Below, piece after piece: positions 1 through 8,403 of a DNA stretch of 16,978 bases (the stretch's first letter is position 1; every line of letters starts with the position of its first letter). Under the pieces are notes generated by a model, which saw only the letters and a program-made list of their open reading frames with translations, made no database searches and was not told where the DNA came from. Origin of the DNA: Aquamicrobium sp. Its GTDB lineage: Bacteria; Pseudomonadota; Alphaproteobacteria; Rhizobiales; Rhizobiaceae. The position numbers and the translations under genes are program-made. Location of the stretch: contig JACZJD010000688.1 in NCBI GenBank assembly GCA_014860725.1, positions 1 to 16,978 on the forward strand, in the 5' to 3' direction.

Positions 1-240
1 TTCCTCGCCACCGGCGGGGAGGGCATCGTGCGGGCCACCGCGCAGGGACGGCGCCGGAATCCGGTCATCCTTCCGCGCAGCCTGTTCGCCGCGGCCCTCA
101 CGCTCGCAGGCGACGCCGGCGCGCGTCGCCTGCTCGAGACCTCGGGACTTCCGGTCCACGAGGTCGAGCTCGGCCCCGCCGCGGATATCGACGTCGATAC
201 GATGGAGGCGCTGGCCGCCGCCGGAGGCAGCTTCGACTAG
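1..240 (+). CDS. MocA-like nucleotidyltransferase, C-terminal fragment (5' end outside window)
   Basis: The frame is open from base 1 to the TAG at 238-240, giving 79 residues of a protein that begins to the left of the window. It matches the C-terminal part of the MocA/MobA-like NTP transferase fold: a GRRRNPVILPR stretch (the usual QGRrGNPVl segment), then LAGDAGARRLL (the usual GDxGAR motif), then a DIDVDTMEAL ending (the usual DIDTpeDl). Family members such as MocA transfer CMP to molybdopterin, and relatives act on other phospho-substrates. The N-terminal nucleotide-binding motif is not visible, so the exact activity cannot be told. Molybdenum cofactor cytidylyltransferase is the likeliest label. 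A GTG at 28 could be read as a start, but the frame is open upstream and the family motif begins before it. Confidence 0.72.
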   Translation, partial: FLATGGEGIVRATAQGRRRNPVILPRSLFAAALTLAGDAGARRLLETSGLPVHEVELGPAADIDVDTMEALAAAGGSFD

Positions 241-478
241 CTTCGCGGCTTGCCCGAGCTCGACCCTCGGGAGGGCTCGCATCCTGTCCGGGCTGCGGAG
301 CTTTCCCCCGTTCATCCTTCAGTCCACCAATGCCTTCCGGCTCTGAAGTGTGATTTCCGGCAGTCATCGCCCGTATCCGATGGCCACGCCGCTTTGCCTG
401 ACGTCTCCCAACCGACCCCATCCCGTCGATTTGCGGCGTTCATGCCGGGCATGCCGGCATTCCCTCGGGGCAACGTTA

Positions 479-508
479 TTGACAGCAGGAGAGGGTTCGC
501 AATAAAGT
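479..508 (+). promoter_or_regulatory. Putative sigma70-type promoter of the iclR operon
   Basis: A perfect -35 hexamer TTGACA lies at 479-484. A weak -10 candidate, TAAAGT (4 of 6 matches), lies 18 bp downstream at 503-508. Transcription would begin near 515, inside the palindromic repeat array, which fits repression by a bound regulator. A competing -10 candidate, GATAAT at 531-536, has no -35 at proper distance but would give an almost leaderless transcript. The assignment rests on the -35 match and position only. Confidence 0.35.
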
Positions 509-544
509 CCAAATAAAGGACATTAAGTCCGATAATCGGACCTT
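505..544. promoter_or_regulatory. Tandem palindromic operator, likely the IclR autoregulatory site
   Basis: Two adjacent 20-bp units, AAGTCCAAATAAAGGACATT (505-524) and AAGTCCGATAATCGGACCTT (525-544), share the form AAGTCC-N7-GGAC-N-TT. Each contains a GTCC/GGAC inverted repeat. In the second unit the palindrome extends to GTCCGAT-A-ATCGGAC (527-541). Half-sites start at 507, 518, 527 and 538, so equivalent dyads are 20 bp apart, about two helical turns on one face. The array ends 2 nt before the iclR start codon and overlaps the promoter candidate. IclR-family dimers commonly bind palindromes next to their own genes, so an IclR operator is the natural inference. Confidence 0.6.
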
Positions 545-546
545 AT

Positions 547-1305
547 ATGAAGCCACCAAAGCCATCCGAACAAAGCCTTTCCGTGCAGAAGGCGATTGCG
601 GTCCTGAACCTGATCGGCGCTGCCGACGCGCCGCTGTCGGTCACGGAGATCATCGCCGGGACCGGCCTCGGCAAGACGGTGGTGCTGCGCATCCTGGCGA
701 CGCTGAGCGCCGAGCGGTTCGTCGAACGCGACGCCGGCTCGGGGCGCTACCGGCTGGGGGCGAGCTTCATCACGCTGGCGCAGAAGACGTTGCGGCAGAA
801 CCCGCTGCTCCTGCGCGCCAGGCCCGTCATCGAGGAGATCGTCGAGCTGACCGGCGACATCGGGCTTCTGATGACGCTCGACCGGGGGATGTCGCTGTGC
901 ATCGAAAGGCGGGTCGGCACGTCGCCGATCGCCACGCTCGGCACCGATATCGGGACGCGCTCGCCGATCCACGGCGGCGGCGGACCGTTCGCCCTTCTGG
1001 CGTTCTCCGACGACGGCTTCGTCGAGGAATATCTTTCGCGGCCGCTTCCCAGGATGACGCCGAGGACGGTCGTCGACCCCGTGCGCGTGCGCGAGAGGAT
1101 ACAGGAAGCCCGCGAGCGCGGGTTCACGATCGGGGAGGAGGATCTCTTCGAATACATCGTCGCGATCGGCATCCCGATTCGCGGCGTCGGCGGAGAACTG
1201 CTGGGCAGCCTGAGCGTGGGCAGCATCAATCATCGCTACCCCCGCGAACGCTGCATCGAAGTTGGACATCAACTCAGGGAGATCGCAGCCCGACACCTCG
1301 GCTAG
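547..1305 (+). CDS. IclR-family transcriptional regulator
   Basis: This is a 252-residue protein of the usual IclR length. Residues about 12-75 form the winged helix-turn-helix domain, beginning SVQKAIAVLNLIG and with the recognition-helix region around GLGKTVVLRILATL. Residues about 85-250 form the ligand-sensing domain, with the typical closing segment GFTIGEEDLFEYIVAIGIPI and then SLSVGS. ATG at 547 gives the normal short N-terminus, but no Shine-Dalgarno lies at proper distance; AAAGGAC at 515-521 is too far. A leaderless or weakly initiated mRNA is possible. The gene is first in the operon, 20 nt before the binding-protein gene, so it probably controls itself and the transporter. The effector is unknown; a peptide or its breakdown product is inferred from context. 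Confidence 0.93.
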   Translation: MKPPKPSEQSLSVQKAIAVLNLIGAADAPLSVTEIIAGTGLGKTVVLRILATLSAERFVERDAGSGRYRLGASFITLAQKTLRQNPLLLRARPVIEEIVELTGDIGLLMTLDRGMSLCIERRVGTSPIATLGTDIGTRSPIHGGGGPFALLAFSDDGFVEEYLSRPLPRMTPRTVVDPVRVRERIQEARERGFTIGEEDLFEYIVAIGIPIRGVGGELLGSLSVGSINHRYPRERCIEVGHQLREIAARHLG

Positions 1306-1325
1306 ATCTGAAAAGGGAGCAGAGC

Positions 1326-2858
1326 ATGAATCGCGTGATCTATGCGGCGGCGATTGCCGCCTTGGCGACCATGGGGGCGACCGCAGGGACGGCGCAGGCC
1401 CAGCAGCAGGAGAACAAGCTCAGATGGGCGAGCACGGTGTCGGTCACCGCGCCCGATCCCTATTACAACTTCCATCGCGAGGCGATGATCCTCAACGGCC
1501 AGCTCGTCTGGGACACCCTCGTCTATCGCAATCCCGAGACCGGCGAATACGAGCCGCTGCTGGCCACGTCCTGGGAGTGGACGGACGACGTCACGCTCGT
1601 CTTCACGCTGCGCGAGGGCGTCAAGTTCCATGACGGCAGCGACTTCGACGCCGCCGACGTCGTCTACACCTACAACTATATCTCGAACCCCGACAACAAG
1701 ATCAACGTCCAGAGCAACGTCAACTGGATCAAGGACGCCGAGGCGCTCGGCGACCACAAGGTGCAGCTCAATCTCAAGGCGCCTTTCCCGCCGGCGCTCG
1801 AATACGTCTCGAGCCTGCACGCCATGCTGCCCGAGGGCTTCTACGGCGACAACAACGCCGCCAACATCGACGGCGGCCTGATCGGCACCGGCCCCTACAA
1901 GTTCGACAACTTCACGCCCGGCACATCGATGTCGCTGTCGAAATGGGAAGGCTATTTCGACGGCAGCCCGAAGGGCGACCCCGCCCTCGGCGCCATCGAG
2001 TACCGCGCCATTCCCGATCCCTCGACGCAGATGGCCGAGCTGATGGGCGGCGGCCTCGACTGGATATGGTACGTGCCGGCCGACCAGGCCGAGCCGCTGT
2101 CGGGCGTGCCGGGCGTCGCGGTCAATCCGGCCGAGACGATGCGCATCTCCTTCCTGTCGTTCAACCTGCGCGACATGGACGGCGGCAACCCGCTCCAGGA
2201 CATCCGCGTGCGCCAGGCGATCGCGCATGCGATCGACCGCGAGACCATCGTCAGGCAGGTCGTCGGCCACGGCTCGGGCGTCGTCACCTCTCCCTGCTTC
2301 CGCACGCAGTTCGGATGCCCGGCGGACGTGCCGGGATACGGCTACGACCCCGAGAAGGCCAAGGCGCTGCTGGCCGAGGCCGGGGTCGCGTCGGGGCTGA
2401 CGCTCGACCTCGTCGCCAACTCCAGCCGCGACCGCGCCTGGACCGAGGCGGTCGCCGGCTACCTCAACGCCGTCGGAATCCAGCTCAACGTCCAGATGCT
2501 GCAATATGCGGCCGTGTCCGAGCGCGTCGCCACCAACCGCACGCATCTGTTCATGGGCGACTGGGGCTCCTACGGCATCAACGACGTCTCGGCGCTGCTG
2601 AACAACTTCTTCACCATGGGCGCCGATGACATGGCCCGCGACGAGGAGGTGTCCAACGCGCTCAAGGCGGCGGCGGCGACGATCAACCAGGAGGAGCGGC
2701 TCGCCAACTACAACCTGGCGACGCGCCGGATCAACGAGCAGGCGATGTGGCACCCGCTGTGGACCAACCCCGTCACCTACGCCCACTCCGAGAACCTCGA
2801 CTTCCGCTCCTTCCCCGACGAGAACCCGCGCTTCTATCTCGTGAAGTGGAAGGACTGA
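1326..2858 (+). CDS. Peptide-type ABC transporter substrate-binding protein (SBP_bac_5)
   Basis: This is a 510-residue periplasmic solute-binding protein of the DppA/OppA family. A signal peptide is clear at residues 1-25: MNR, a hydrophobic Ala-rich stretch, and a likely cut after AQA before QQQENKLRW. There is no lipobox Cys. Family landmarks are the LATSWEWTDD and FTLREGVKFHDGSDFDAADVVYT region, the IGTGPYKF motif, and VRQAIAHAIDRETIV in the second lobe. Two Cys in SPCFRTQFGCP could form a disulfide. The ATG at 1326 is chosen because AGGGAG (1314-1319) sits 6 nt upstream and the signal peptide starts there; the frame stays open upstream to 897 only by chance. The ligand is likely a di- or oligopeptide or a related amide, inferred from the family and from the GGT-like enzyme in the same operon. 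Confidence 0.93.
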   Translation: MNRVIYAAAIAALATMGATAGTAQAQQQENKLRWASTVSVTAPDPYYNFHREAMILNGQLVWDTLVYRNPETGEYEPLLATSWEWTDDVTLVFTLREGVKFHDGSDFDAADVVYTYNYISNPDNKINVQSNVNWIKDAEALGDHKVQLNLKAPFPPALEYVSSLHAMLPEGFYGDNNAANIDGGLIGTGPYKFDNFTPGTSMSLSKWEGYFDGSPKGDPALGAIEYRAIPDPSTQMAELMGGGLDWIWYVPADQAEPLSGVPGVAVNPAETMRISFLSFNLRDMDGGNPLQDIRVRQAIAHAIDRETIVRQVVGHGSGVVTSPCFRTQFGCPADVPGYGYDPEKAKALLAEAGVASGLTLDLVANSSRDRAWTEAVAGYLNAVGIQLNVQMLQYAAVSERVATNRTHLFMGDWGSYGINDVSALLNNFFTMGADDMARDEEVSNALKAAAATINQEERLANYNLATRRINEQAMWHPLWTNPVTYAHSENLDFRSFPDENPRFYLVKWKD

Positions 2859-2888
2859 GGCCGGATCGACGCAAGGCGGAGGTGAGCC

Positions 2889-3806
2889 GTGTTCGCATTC
2901 ACGATCAAGAAGCTGTTCGTCGGGCTGCTGGTCATGCTTGCCGTCTCGGCCATCACCTTCACGCTGACGAACGTCGCGGCCGATCCGGCGCGCACGATCG
3001 CCGGTGAAGGCGCCACCTCCGCCGACGTCGAGGCCATCAGGCTCGCCTATGGCTTCGACCGGCCGGTCATCGTCCGCTACGGCGAGTGGCTTGGCAACGC
3101 GCTCCAGGCCGATCTCGGCGCCTCCTACCGCCAGCGGCGGCCGGTCACCGACGTCATCTTCGAGCGCCTGCCGGTCACGCTGACGCTCGGAAGCCTGGCG
3201 TTCGGGCTCGCTTTGCTCGTGGCGATCCCGCTCGGCATCGCGGCCGGCCTTCGCCCCAATTCGTGGATCGACCGCGTCGCCCTCGGCATCGCCATCGTCG
3301 GCCAGGCCATGCCCTCGTTCTGGTTCGCGCTGATCGGCATCGTCGTCTTCAGCGTGTCGCTGCGCTGGCTGCCGGTTTCCGGCTCCGCGACCTGGGCGCA
3401 TTTCGTGCTGCCCTCGGTGGTGCTCGCCTACTACGCCACGCCGACGCTGATGCGCCTGACGCGCGCCGGCATCGTCGAGGTGATGGGGTCCGACTTCATC
3501 CGCACGGCGCGCGCCAAGGGGCTCGGCATGGGCAAGGTCGTGTTCAAGCACGCGCTGCGCAACGCCATCCTGCCGCTGGTCTCGGTCGCGGCCGTGCAGT
3601 TCGGCTTCATGCTCGGCGGTTCGGTCGTCATCGAGACGATCTTCGCCATGCAGGGCGTCGGCTATCTGGCGTGGGAGGCGATCTCCTATTCCGACCTGCC
3701 GGTCATCCAGGCGATCGTGCTGATCGTCGCCGCGATCTACGTGGCGCTGACCTTCGGCGCCGACCTTCTCAACGCGTGGCTCGATCCGCGCCTGCGCAGC
3801 AACTGA
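2889..3806 (+). CDS. Peptide ABC transporter permease, DppB type
   Basis: This is a 305-residue inner-membrane permease with about six hydrophobic segments; the first is at residues about 9-29. The cytoplasmic EAA loop that contacts the ATPase is at residues about 197-225 (E197, with ARAKGLG at 207-213). The C-terminus ends in DLLNAWLDPRLR, characteristic of DppB/OppB proteins. The start is GTG at 2889, supported by a strong GGAGGTGA at 2878-2885. The gene follows the binding-protein gene by 30 nt and precedes the second permease gene by 7 nt. It is one half of the transmembrane channel, pairing with the product of 3814-4719. Confidence 0.95.
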   Translation: MFAFTIKKLFVGLLVMLAVSAITFTLTNVAADPARTIAGEGATSADVEAIRLAYGFDRPVIVRYGEWLGNALQADLGASYRQRRPVTDVIFERLPVTLTLGSLAFGLALLVAIPLGIAAGLRPNSWIDRVALGIAIVGQAMPSFWFALIGIVVFSVSLRWLPVSGSATWAHFVLPSVVLAYYATPTLMRLTRAGIVEVMGSDFIRTARAKGLGMGKVVFKHALRNAILPLVSVAAVQFGFMLGGSVVIETIFAMQGVGYLAWEAISYSDLPVIQAIVLIVAAIYVALTFGADLLNAWLDPRLRSN

Positions 3807-3813
3807 GGCAATC

Positions 3814-4719
3814 ATGTCGGACGTCGCCGGGGCGCCTTCCCCCCTCGCCATGCCCCCTGCGGGTGCCGTTTCGGCATTCGTCGGCCACAGGAGCTTCCTC
3901 ATCGGCGCGGCGGGGCTCGCCGTGATCGTCCTGCTGGCGGTCGCGGCCCCGCTGGTGACGTGGCACGACCCCTATGTGCAGGACCTGTCCAGCCGGCGCA
4001 TCCCGCCGGTCTGGTACGCCTGGTTCTGGGACCATCCGGCGGCGGGCTGGGACCATCCGCTCGGCACGGACAAGCTCGGCCGCGACTACTGGTCGAGGCT
4101 GGTCTACGGCAGCCGCATCTCGCTGTTCATCGGCACCGCGGCGGTGCTGATGTCCGGCGTCATCGGCACCTTCCTCGGCGTGATGGCCGGCTATTTCGGC
4201 GGCCGCACCGACATGGTCATCTCCTTCATCATCACGACGCGGCTGACGCTGCCGGTCATCCTCGTCGCGCTCGCGACCGTGGCGATGCTCAACGCCACGC
4301 TCGTCGTCATCACGCTCGTCCTCGGCCTGCTGCTGTGGGACAGGTTCGCCGTGGTCATGCGCTCGGTGACGATGCAGGTGCGCGCGCAGGAATATGTCGT
4401 GGCGGCGAAGGCCATCGGCTGCTCGACCCCGCGCATCATCCTCACCGAAATCCTGCCCAACGTGGCGGCGCCGCTGACCGTCATCGCCACCATCGAGATG
4501 GCCACCGCCATCCTCTACGAGGCGTCGCTGTCGTTCCTCGGCCTCGGCGTCCAGCCGCCGCTGCCCTCGTGGGGGCTGATGCTGGCCGAGGCCAAGGAGG
4601 AGATCTTCTTCGCGCCGTGGATGATCACCATGCCCGGCATCGCGCTGTTCATCCTGCTCATGTCCGTCAACCTGCTCGGCGACGGCATCCGCGACCTTGC
4701 CGCACCGGGAGTCCGCTGA
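3814..4719 (+). CDS. Peptide ABC transporter permease, DppC type
   Basis: This is a 301-residue membrane protein of the DppC/OppC family, the partner of the DppB-type permease. The N-terminal helix lies at residues about 28-50. The family motif HPLGTDKLGRDYWSRLVYGSRISL follows. The EAA loop includes E193 and AAKAIG at 197-202. The periplasmic segment has the usual SFLGLGVQPPLPSWGLML pattern. ATG at 3814 is preceded by GAGG at 3805-3808, which overlaps the stop of the previous gene, so translation is probably coupled. The first 25 residues are proline- and alanine-rich and probably cytoplasmic. Confidence 0.95.
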   Translation: MSDVAGAPSPLAMPPAGAVSAFVGHRSFLIGAAGLAVIVLLAVAAPLVTWHDPYVQDLSSRRIPPVWYAWFWDHPAAGWDHPLGTDKLGRDYWSRLVYGSRISLFIGTAAVLMSGVIGTFLGVMAGYFGGRTDMVISFIITTRLTLPVILVALATVAMLNATLVVITLVLGLLLWDRFAVVMRSVTMQVRAQEYVVAAKAIGCSTPRIILTEILPNVAAPLTVIATIEMATAILYEASLSFLGLGVQPPLPSWGLMLAEAKEEIFFAPWMITMPGIALFILLMSVNLLGDGIRDLAAPGVR

Positions 4720-4722
4720 ACC

Positions 4723-5774
4723 ATGCATGGCACTGACGAACCGGTTCTCCAGGTCAGGAACCTGCATGTGCGCCTCAAGACCGCGCGGGGGCCGCTCCAT
4801 GTCGTCAAGGGGCTCGACCTGGAGGTCGCCCTCGGCGAGACCGTGTGCATCGTCGGCGAATCCGGCTGCGGCAAGTCGATGACCTCGCTGGCGCTGATGG
4901 GGCTCCTGCCCAAGGGTGCCGTGCGCGCCGCCGACAGGCTGGTCTTCGCCGGCGCCGACATCGCCAACGCCGGCGAGCGCGCCATGTCGCATCTGCGCGG
5001 CAACCGCATGTCGATGATCTTCCAGGAGCCGATGACGACGCTCAACCCGGTCTACACGATCGGCGACCAGCTGACCGAGCCGCTGTTCCGCCACCGGCGC
5101 ATCTCGCGCCGCGAGGCCTACGACAAGGCGGAGGCGATCCTGGAGCGCGTCGGCATCAGCGGCGCGCGCCGACGGCTGGGGCAGTACCCGCACCAGCTCT
5201 CCGGCGGGCTGCGCCAGCGCGTCGTCATCGCCATGGCGCTGATCTGCAACCCGGCCCTCGTCATCGCCGACGAACCGACGACGGCGCTCGACGTCACCAT
5301 CCAGGCGCAGATCCTCAACCTGCTCAAGAGCCTTCAGAGCGAGTTCGGCATGGGCATGCTGTTCATCACCCACGATCTCGGCCTCGTCTCGCGCATCGCC
5401 GACCGGGTGCTGGTGATGTACGCCGGCAGGCTGGTCGAGGAGGGCGTGGCCCGCGACATCTTCAGGAACCCGCAGCACCCCTACACGCAGGGGCTGCTGC
5501 GCTGCATTCCCGTGCCCGGCAGGACCGAGCCGGGCGCGCGGCTCGGCGCCATCCCCGGCGTGGTGCCCAGCCTGTTCGAGGAGATAGACGGCTGCGGCTT
5601 CAAGACGCGATGCCCGAAGGCGATGCCGGCCTGCTCGCTCGGCGAGATTCCGCTCAGGCAGAGCGACCCCGGCCACTTCGACCGCTGCATCCTGCCCGCA
5701 GACGCCCGCGGCGCCATCTGGAGCGAGGAACCCGAATTCGCCGGGCCCGAATTCGCAGGGGAGGGCCGGTCCGC

Positions 5775-5778
<4 letters not shown>
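4723..5778 (+). CDS. Peptide ABC transporter ATP-binding protein, DppD type
   Basis: This 351-residue cytoplasmic ATPase powers the importer. Walker A is GESGCGKS at residues 45-52, the Q-loop glutamine is Q101, the ABC signature is LSGGLRQR at 159-166, Walker B is LVIADEP at 179-185, and the switch histidine is H217. A C-terminal oligopeptide/dipeptide (oligo_HPY) extension with several Cys (CGFKTRCPKAMPAC) is typical of DppD/OppD. GGGAG at 4707-4711 precedes the ATG at 4723. The last residues carry a doubled PEFAG from a 15-bp tandem duplication. The stop overlaps the next start as ATGA. It forms a heterodimer with the following ATPase. Confidence 0.95.
5731..5760. repeat. 15-bp tandem duplication at the 3' end of the DppD-type gene
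   Basis: CCCGAATTCGCCGGG (5731-5745) is followed directly by CCCGAATTCGCAGGG (5746-5760), which differs by one base. It encodes PEFAG twice in frame, in the non-conserved C-terminal tail just before the ribosome binding site of the next gene. This looks like a recent slippage duplication. Confidence 0.85.
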
Positions 5779-6761
<983 letters not shown>

Positions 6762-6763
6762 CC

Positions 6764-8383
6764 ATGATGAAACTGTCCCGCTCGATGGTCGTCGCCCCCC
6801 AGCCCGAGGCGGCGGAAGCGGCCGTTGATGTCCTGAGGGCCGGCGGCAACGCCTTCGACGCCGCGATCGCCTGCGCCTTCGTCCAGGGCGTCGTCGATCC
6901 GATGATGGCCGGGATTGCGGGCTTCGGCAGCATGGCCGTGCTGTCGCGCACGCATGGCGTCCACGAATATATCGACTTCCATGCGCCCACTCCCGCCGCC
7001 GCGCGCGAGGACATGTGGGCGGACCTCGTCGTCGGCGAGGCACGCGACGGGTACGGCTTCATCGTCGAGGGCAACGTCAACGACATCGGCTACCAGTCGA
7101 TCTGCGTGCCGGCCTCGCTGCGCGCCTACGAGACGGCCCATTCGCGGTTCGGCAGGCTGCCGTGGGCCGACATCGTCGCGCCGGCGATCGAGTGGGCGGG
7201 ATCGGGCTGGACGGTCAGGCCGCATGTCGCCGCCTGGTGGTCGGACGACGGCAGCATGGGCCGCGTCTCCCATCACGAGCGGCTGCGCCATACGCCGGCG
7301 GCGAAGGCGCTCTACTGCCGCGAGGACGGCTCGCCGAAGAAGGTCGGCGACGCGGTGCGCAACCCCGATCTCGCCGCGACGCTGGAGGAGATCGCCCGCG
7401 GGGGCGCGGACGCCTTCTACAAGGGCGACATCGCCGCGCGCATCGCGCAGGACATGCAGGCCAATGGCGGCCTCGTCTCGCGCGAGGACCTCGCCGCCTA
7501 CGCACCCGACGTCAACGCGCCGCTCTGGGGCGAATATCGCGGCTACCGCGTTTCGACCAACGTGCCGCCCGGCGGCGGCGCCATGCTGGTGCAGATGCTC
7601 AACGTGCTGGAGAATTTCGACCTGCGCGCGATGGGCCACAACAGCGCCGAATATATCCGCGTCGTGTGCGAGGCGATGAAGGTCGCCACCGCCGACAAGG
7701 ATCGCCATATCGGCGATCCGAAATTCGTCGAGGTCCCGCTCGATCGCCTTCTGTCGAAGGTCTATGCGGCCGACATCGCCGCGGGTATCCGCCAGGGGAA
7801 GAAGGCGACGGTTCCGCGCTTCAACTCCGGTTTCCCCTCGAAGGACACCACCCATATCAGCATCGCCGACAAGGACGGCAACTGCGTGTCGATGACGCAT
7901 TCGCTCGGCATGCCGTCGGGCGTCGTCACGCCCGGCCTCGGCTTCATGTATAATGGTTGCATGGGCGTCTTCGATCCGCGCCCCGGCCGCGCCGGGTCGA
8001 TCCGGCCCGGCAAGGCGCGCTTCTCCTCGATCTGCCCGTCGATCGTGTTCAGGGGCGACGACCCCTATCTCGTCGTCGGCGCGCCCGGCGCGACGCAGAT
8101 CGCCATGGGGGTGTTGCAGGCCGTGCTCAACGTGCTCGACTTCGACATGAAGATGAGCGACGCGGTCGCCAGCCCCCGCTTCTCGGCGACCAGCGACATC
8201 ATCGACGTGACCAACCGGATTCCGCGCAGCGAGACGCGGGAGCTCGAGGCGCAGGGCTATCAGGTCGAGCGCTCGCCGCAGACTTTCGGCATCGCCTGGG
8301 TCCATGGCATCCGCATCGTCGACGGCAATCCCGACGGCGGCGCCGATCCGGGCGCCGACGGCGTCGTCATGAGCGCGGCCTGA
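6764..8383 (+). CDS. Gamma-glutamyltransferase-family Ntn hydrolase, no signal peptide
   Basis: This is a 539-residue protein of the gamma-glutamyltransferase family, which self-cleaves to expose a catalytic threonine. The cleavage site is recognisable as D-TTHISI, making T362 (codon at 7847-7849) the likely nucleophile and the start of the small subunit. The N-terminal AEAAVDVLRAGGNAFDAAIA and VDPMMAGIAGFGS are family signatures. The serine pair of the substrate pocket is kept (S421-S422 in RFSSICPS). Two pocket positions differ from classical GGT: the segment normally reading MDDF is M400-GVF, and the usual GSPGG loop is GAPGA (439-443). No signal peptide is present, so the enzyme is probably cytoplasmic and acts on imported substrate. 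GGAG at 6755-6758 serves ATG 6764 or ATG 6767. It lies 2 nt after the ATPase gene. True GGT, an acylase or an amide hydrolase are all possible. Confidence 0.9.
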   Translation: MMKLSRSMVVAPQPEAAEAAVDVLRAGGNAFDAAIACAFVQGVVDPMMAGIAGFGSMAVLSRTHGVHEYIDFHAPTPAAAREDMWADLVVGEARDGYGFIVEGNVNDIGYQSICVPASLRAYETAHSRFGRLPWADIVAPAIEWAGSGWTVRPHVAAWWSDDGSMGRVSHHERLRHTPAAKALYCREDGSPKKVGDAVRNPDLAATLEEIARGGADAFYKGDIAARIAQDMQANGGLVSREDLAAYAPDVNAPLWGEYRGYRVSTNVPPGGGAMLVQMLNVLENFDLRAMGHNSAEYIRVVCEAMKVATADKDRHIGDPKFVEVPLDRLLSKVYAADIAAGIRQGKKATVPRFNSGFPSKDTTHISIADKDGNCVSMTHSLGMPSGVVTPGLGFMYNGCMGVFDPRPGRAGSIRPGKARFSSICPSIVFRGDDPYLVVGAPGATQIAMGVLQAVLNVLDFDMKMSDAVASPRFSATSDIIDVTNRIPRSETRELEAQGYQVERSPQTFGIAWVHGIRIVDGNPDGGADPGADGVVMSAA

Positions 8384-8403
8384 CGGGAAGCCGTCCTATC
8401 CGC
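8375..8403. other. Weak hairpin between convergent operons
   Basis: GACGG-GAAG-CCGTC (8382-8395) forms a 5-bp stem with a 4-nt loop. Flanking GCGG (8375-8378) and CCGC (8400-8403) can extend it across an internal loop. It sits exactly where the plus-strand GGT-like gene and the minus-strand FAD oxidoreductase gene converge, with only 12 nt between them. There is no T-tract on either side, so it is not a classical terminator. Confidence 0.22.

Larger units (their letters stand above)
241..546. other. Intergenic regulatory gap upstream of iclR
   Basis: No credible gene lies in these 306 bases. A plus-strand open frame at 250-516 starts with TTG and has low-complexity content unlike any family. 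The distal part contains overlapping short palindromes at 441-460 (CATGCC-G-GGCATG, then ATGCCGGCAT). The last 70 bases are AT-richer and hold a promoter-like TTGACA and the tandem operator described separately. No T-tract terminator was seen after the MocA-like gene. Confidence 0.6.

Noticed and set aside
441..460. Overlapping palindromes CATGCC-G-GGCATG and ATGCCGGCAT upstream of iclR
   Set aside because: They are short, GC-rich dyads with no T-tract and no copy elsewhere in the gap. They could be chance or a minor protein site, and they are too weak to call a terminator.
250..516. 88-residue open frame in the gap before iclR
   Set aside because: It has a TTG start, no ribosome site, no recognisable family, and overlaps the promoter and operator region.
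1302..3902. 866-residue open frame on the minus strand across the binding-protein and DppB genes
   Set aside because: It is an antisense shadow produced by high-GC codon bias. It is dominated by charged Arg/Asp/Glu/His runs with no domain, while the plus-strand frames encode clear transporter subunits. The same applies to the minus frames at 3769-5676 and 6725-8305.
7949..7954. TATAAT inside the GGT-like gene
   Set aside because: It falls on ordinary Tyr-Asn codons, with no -35 partner and no gene start downstream.
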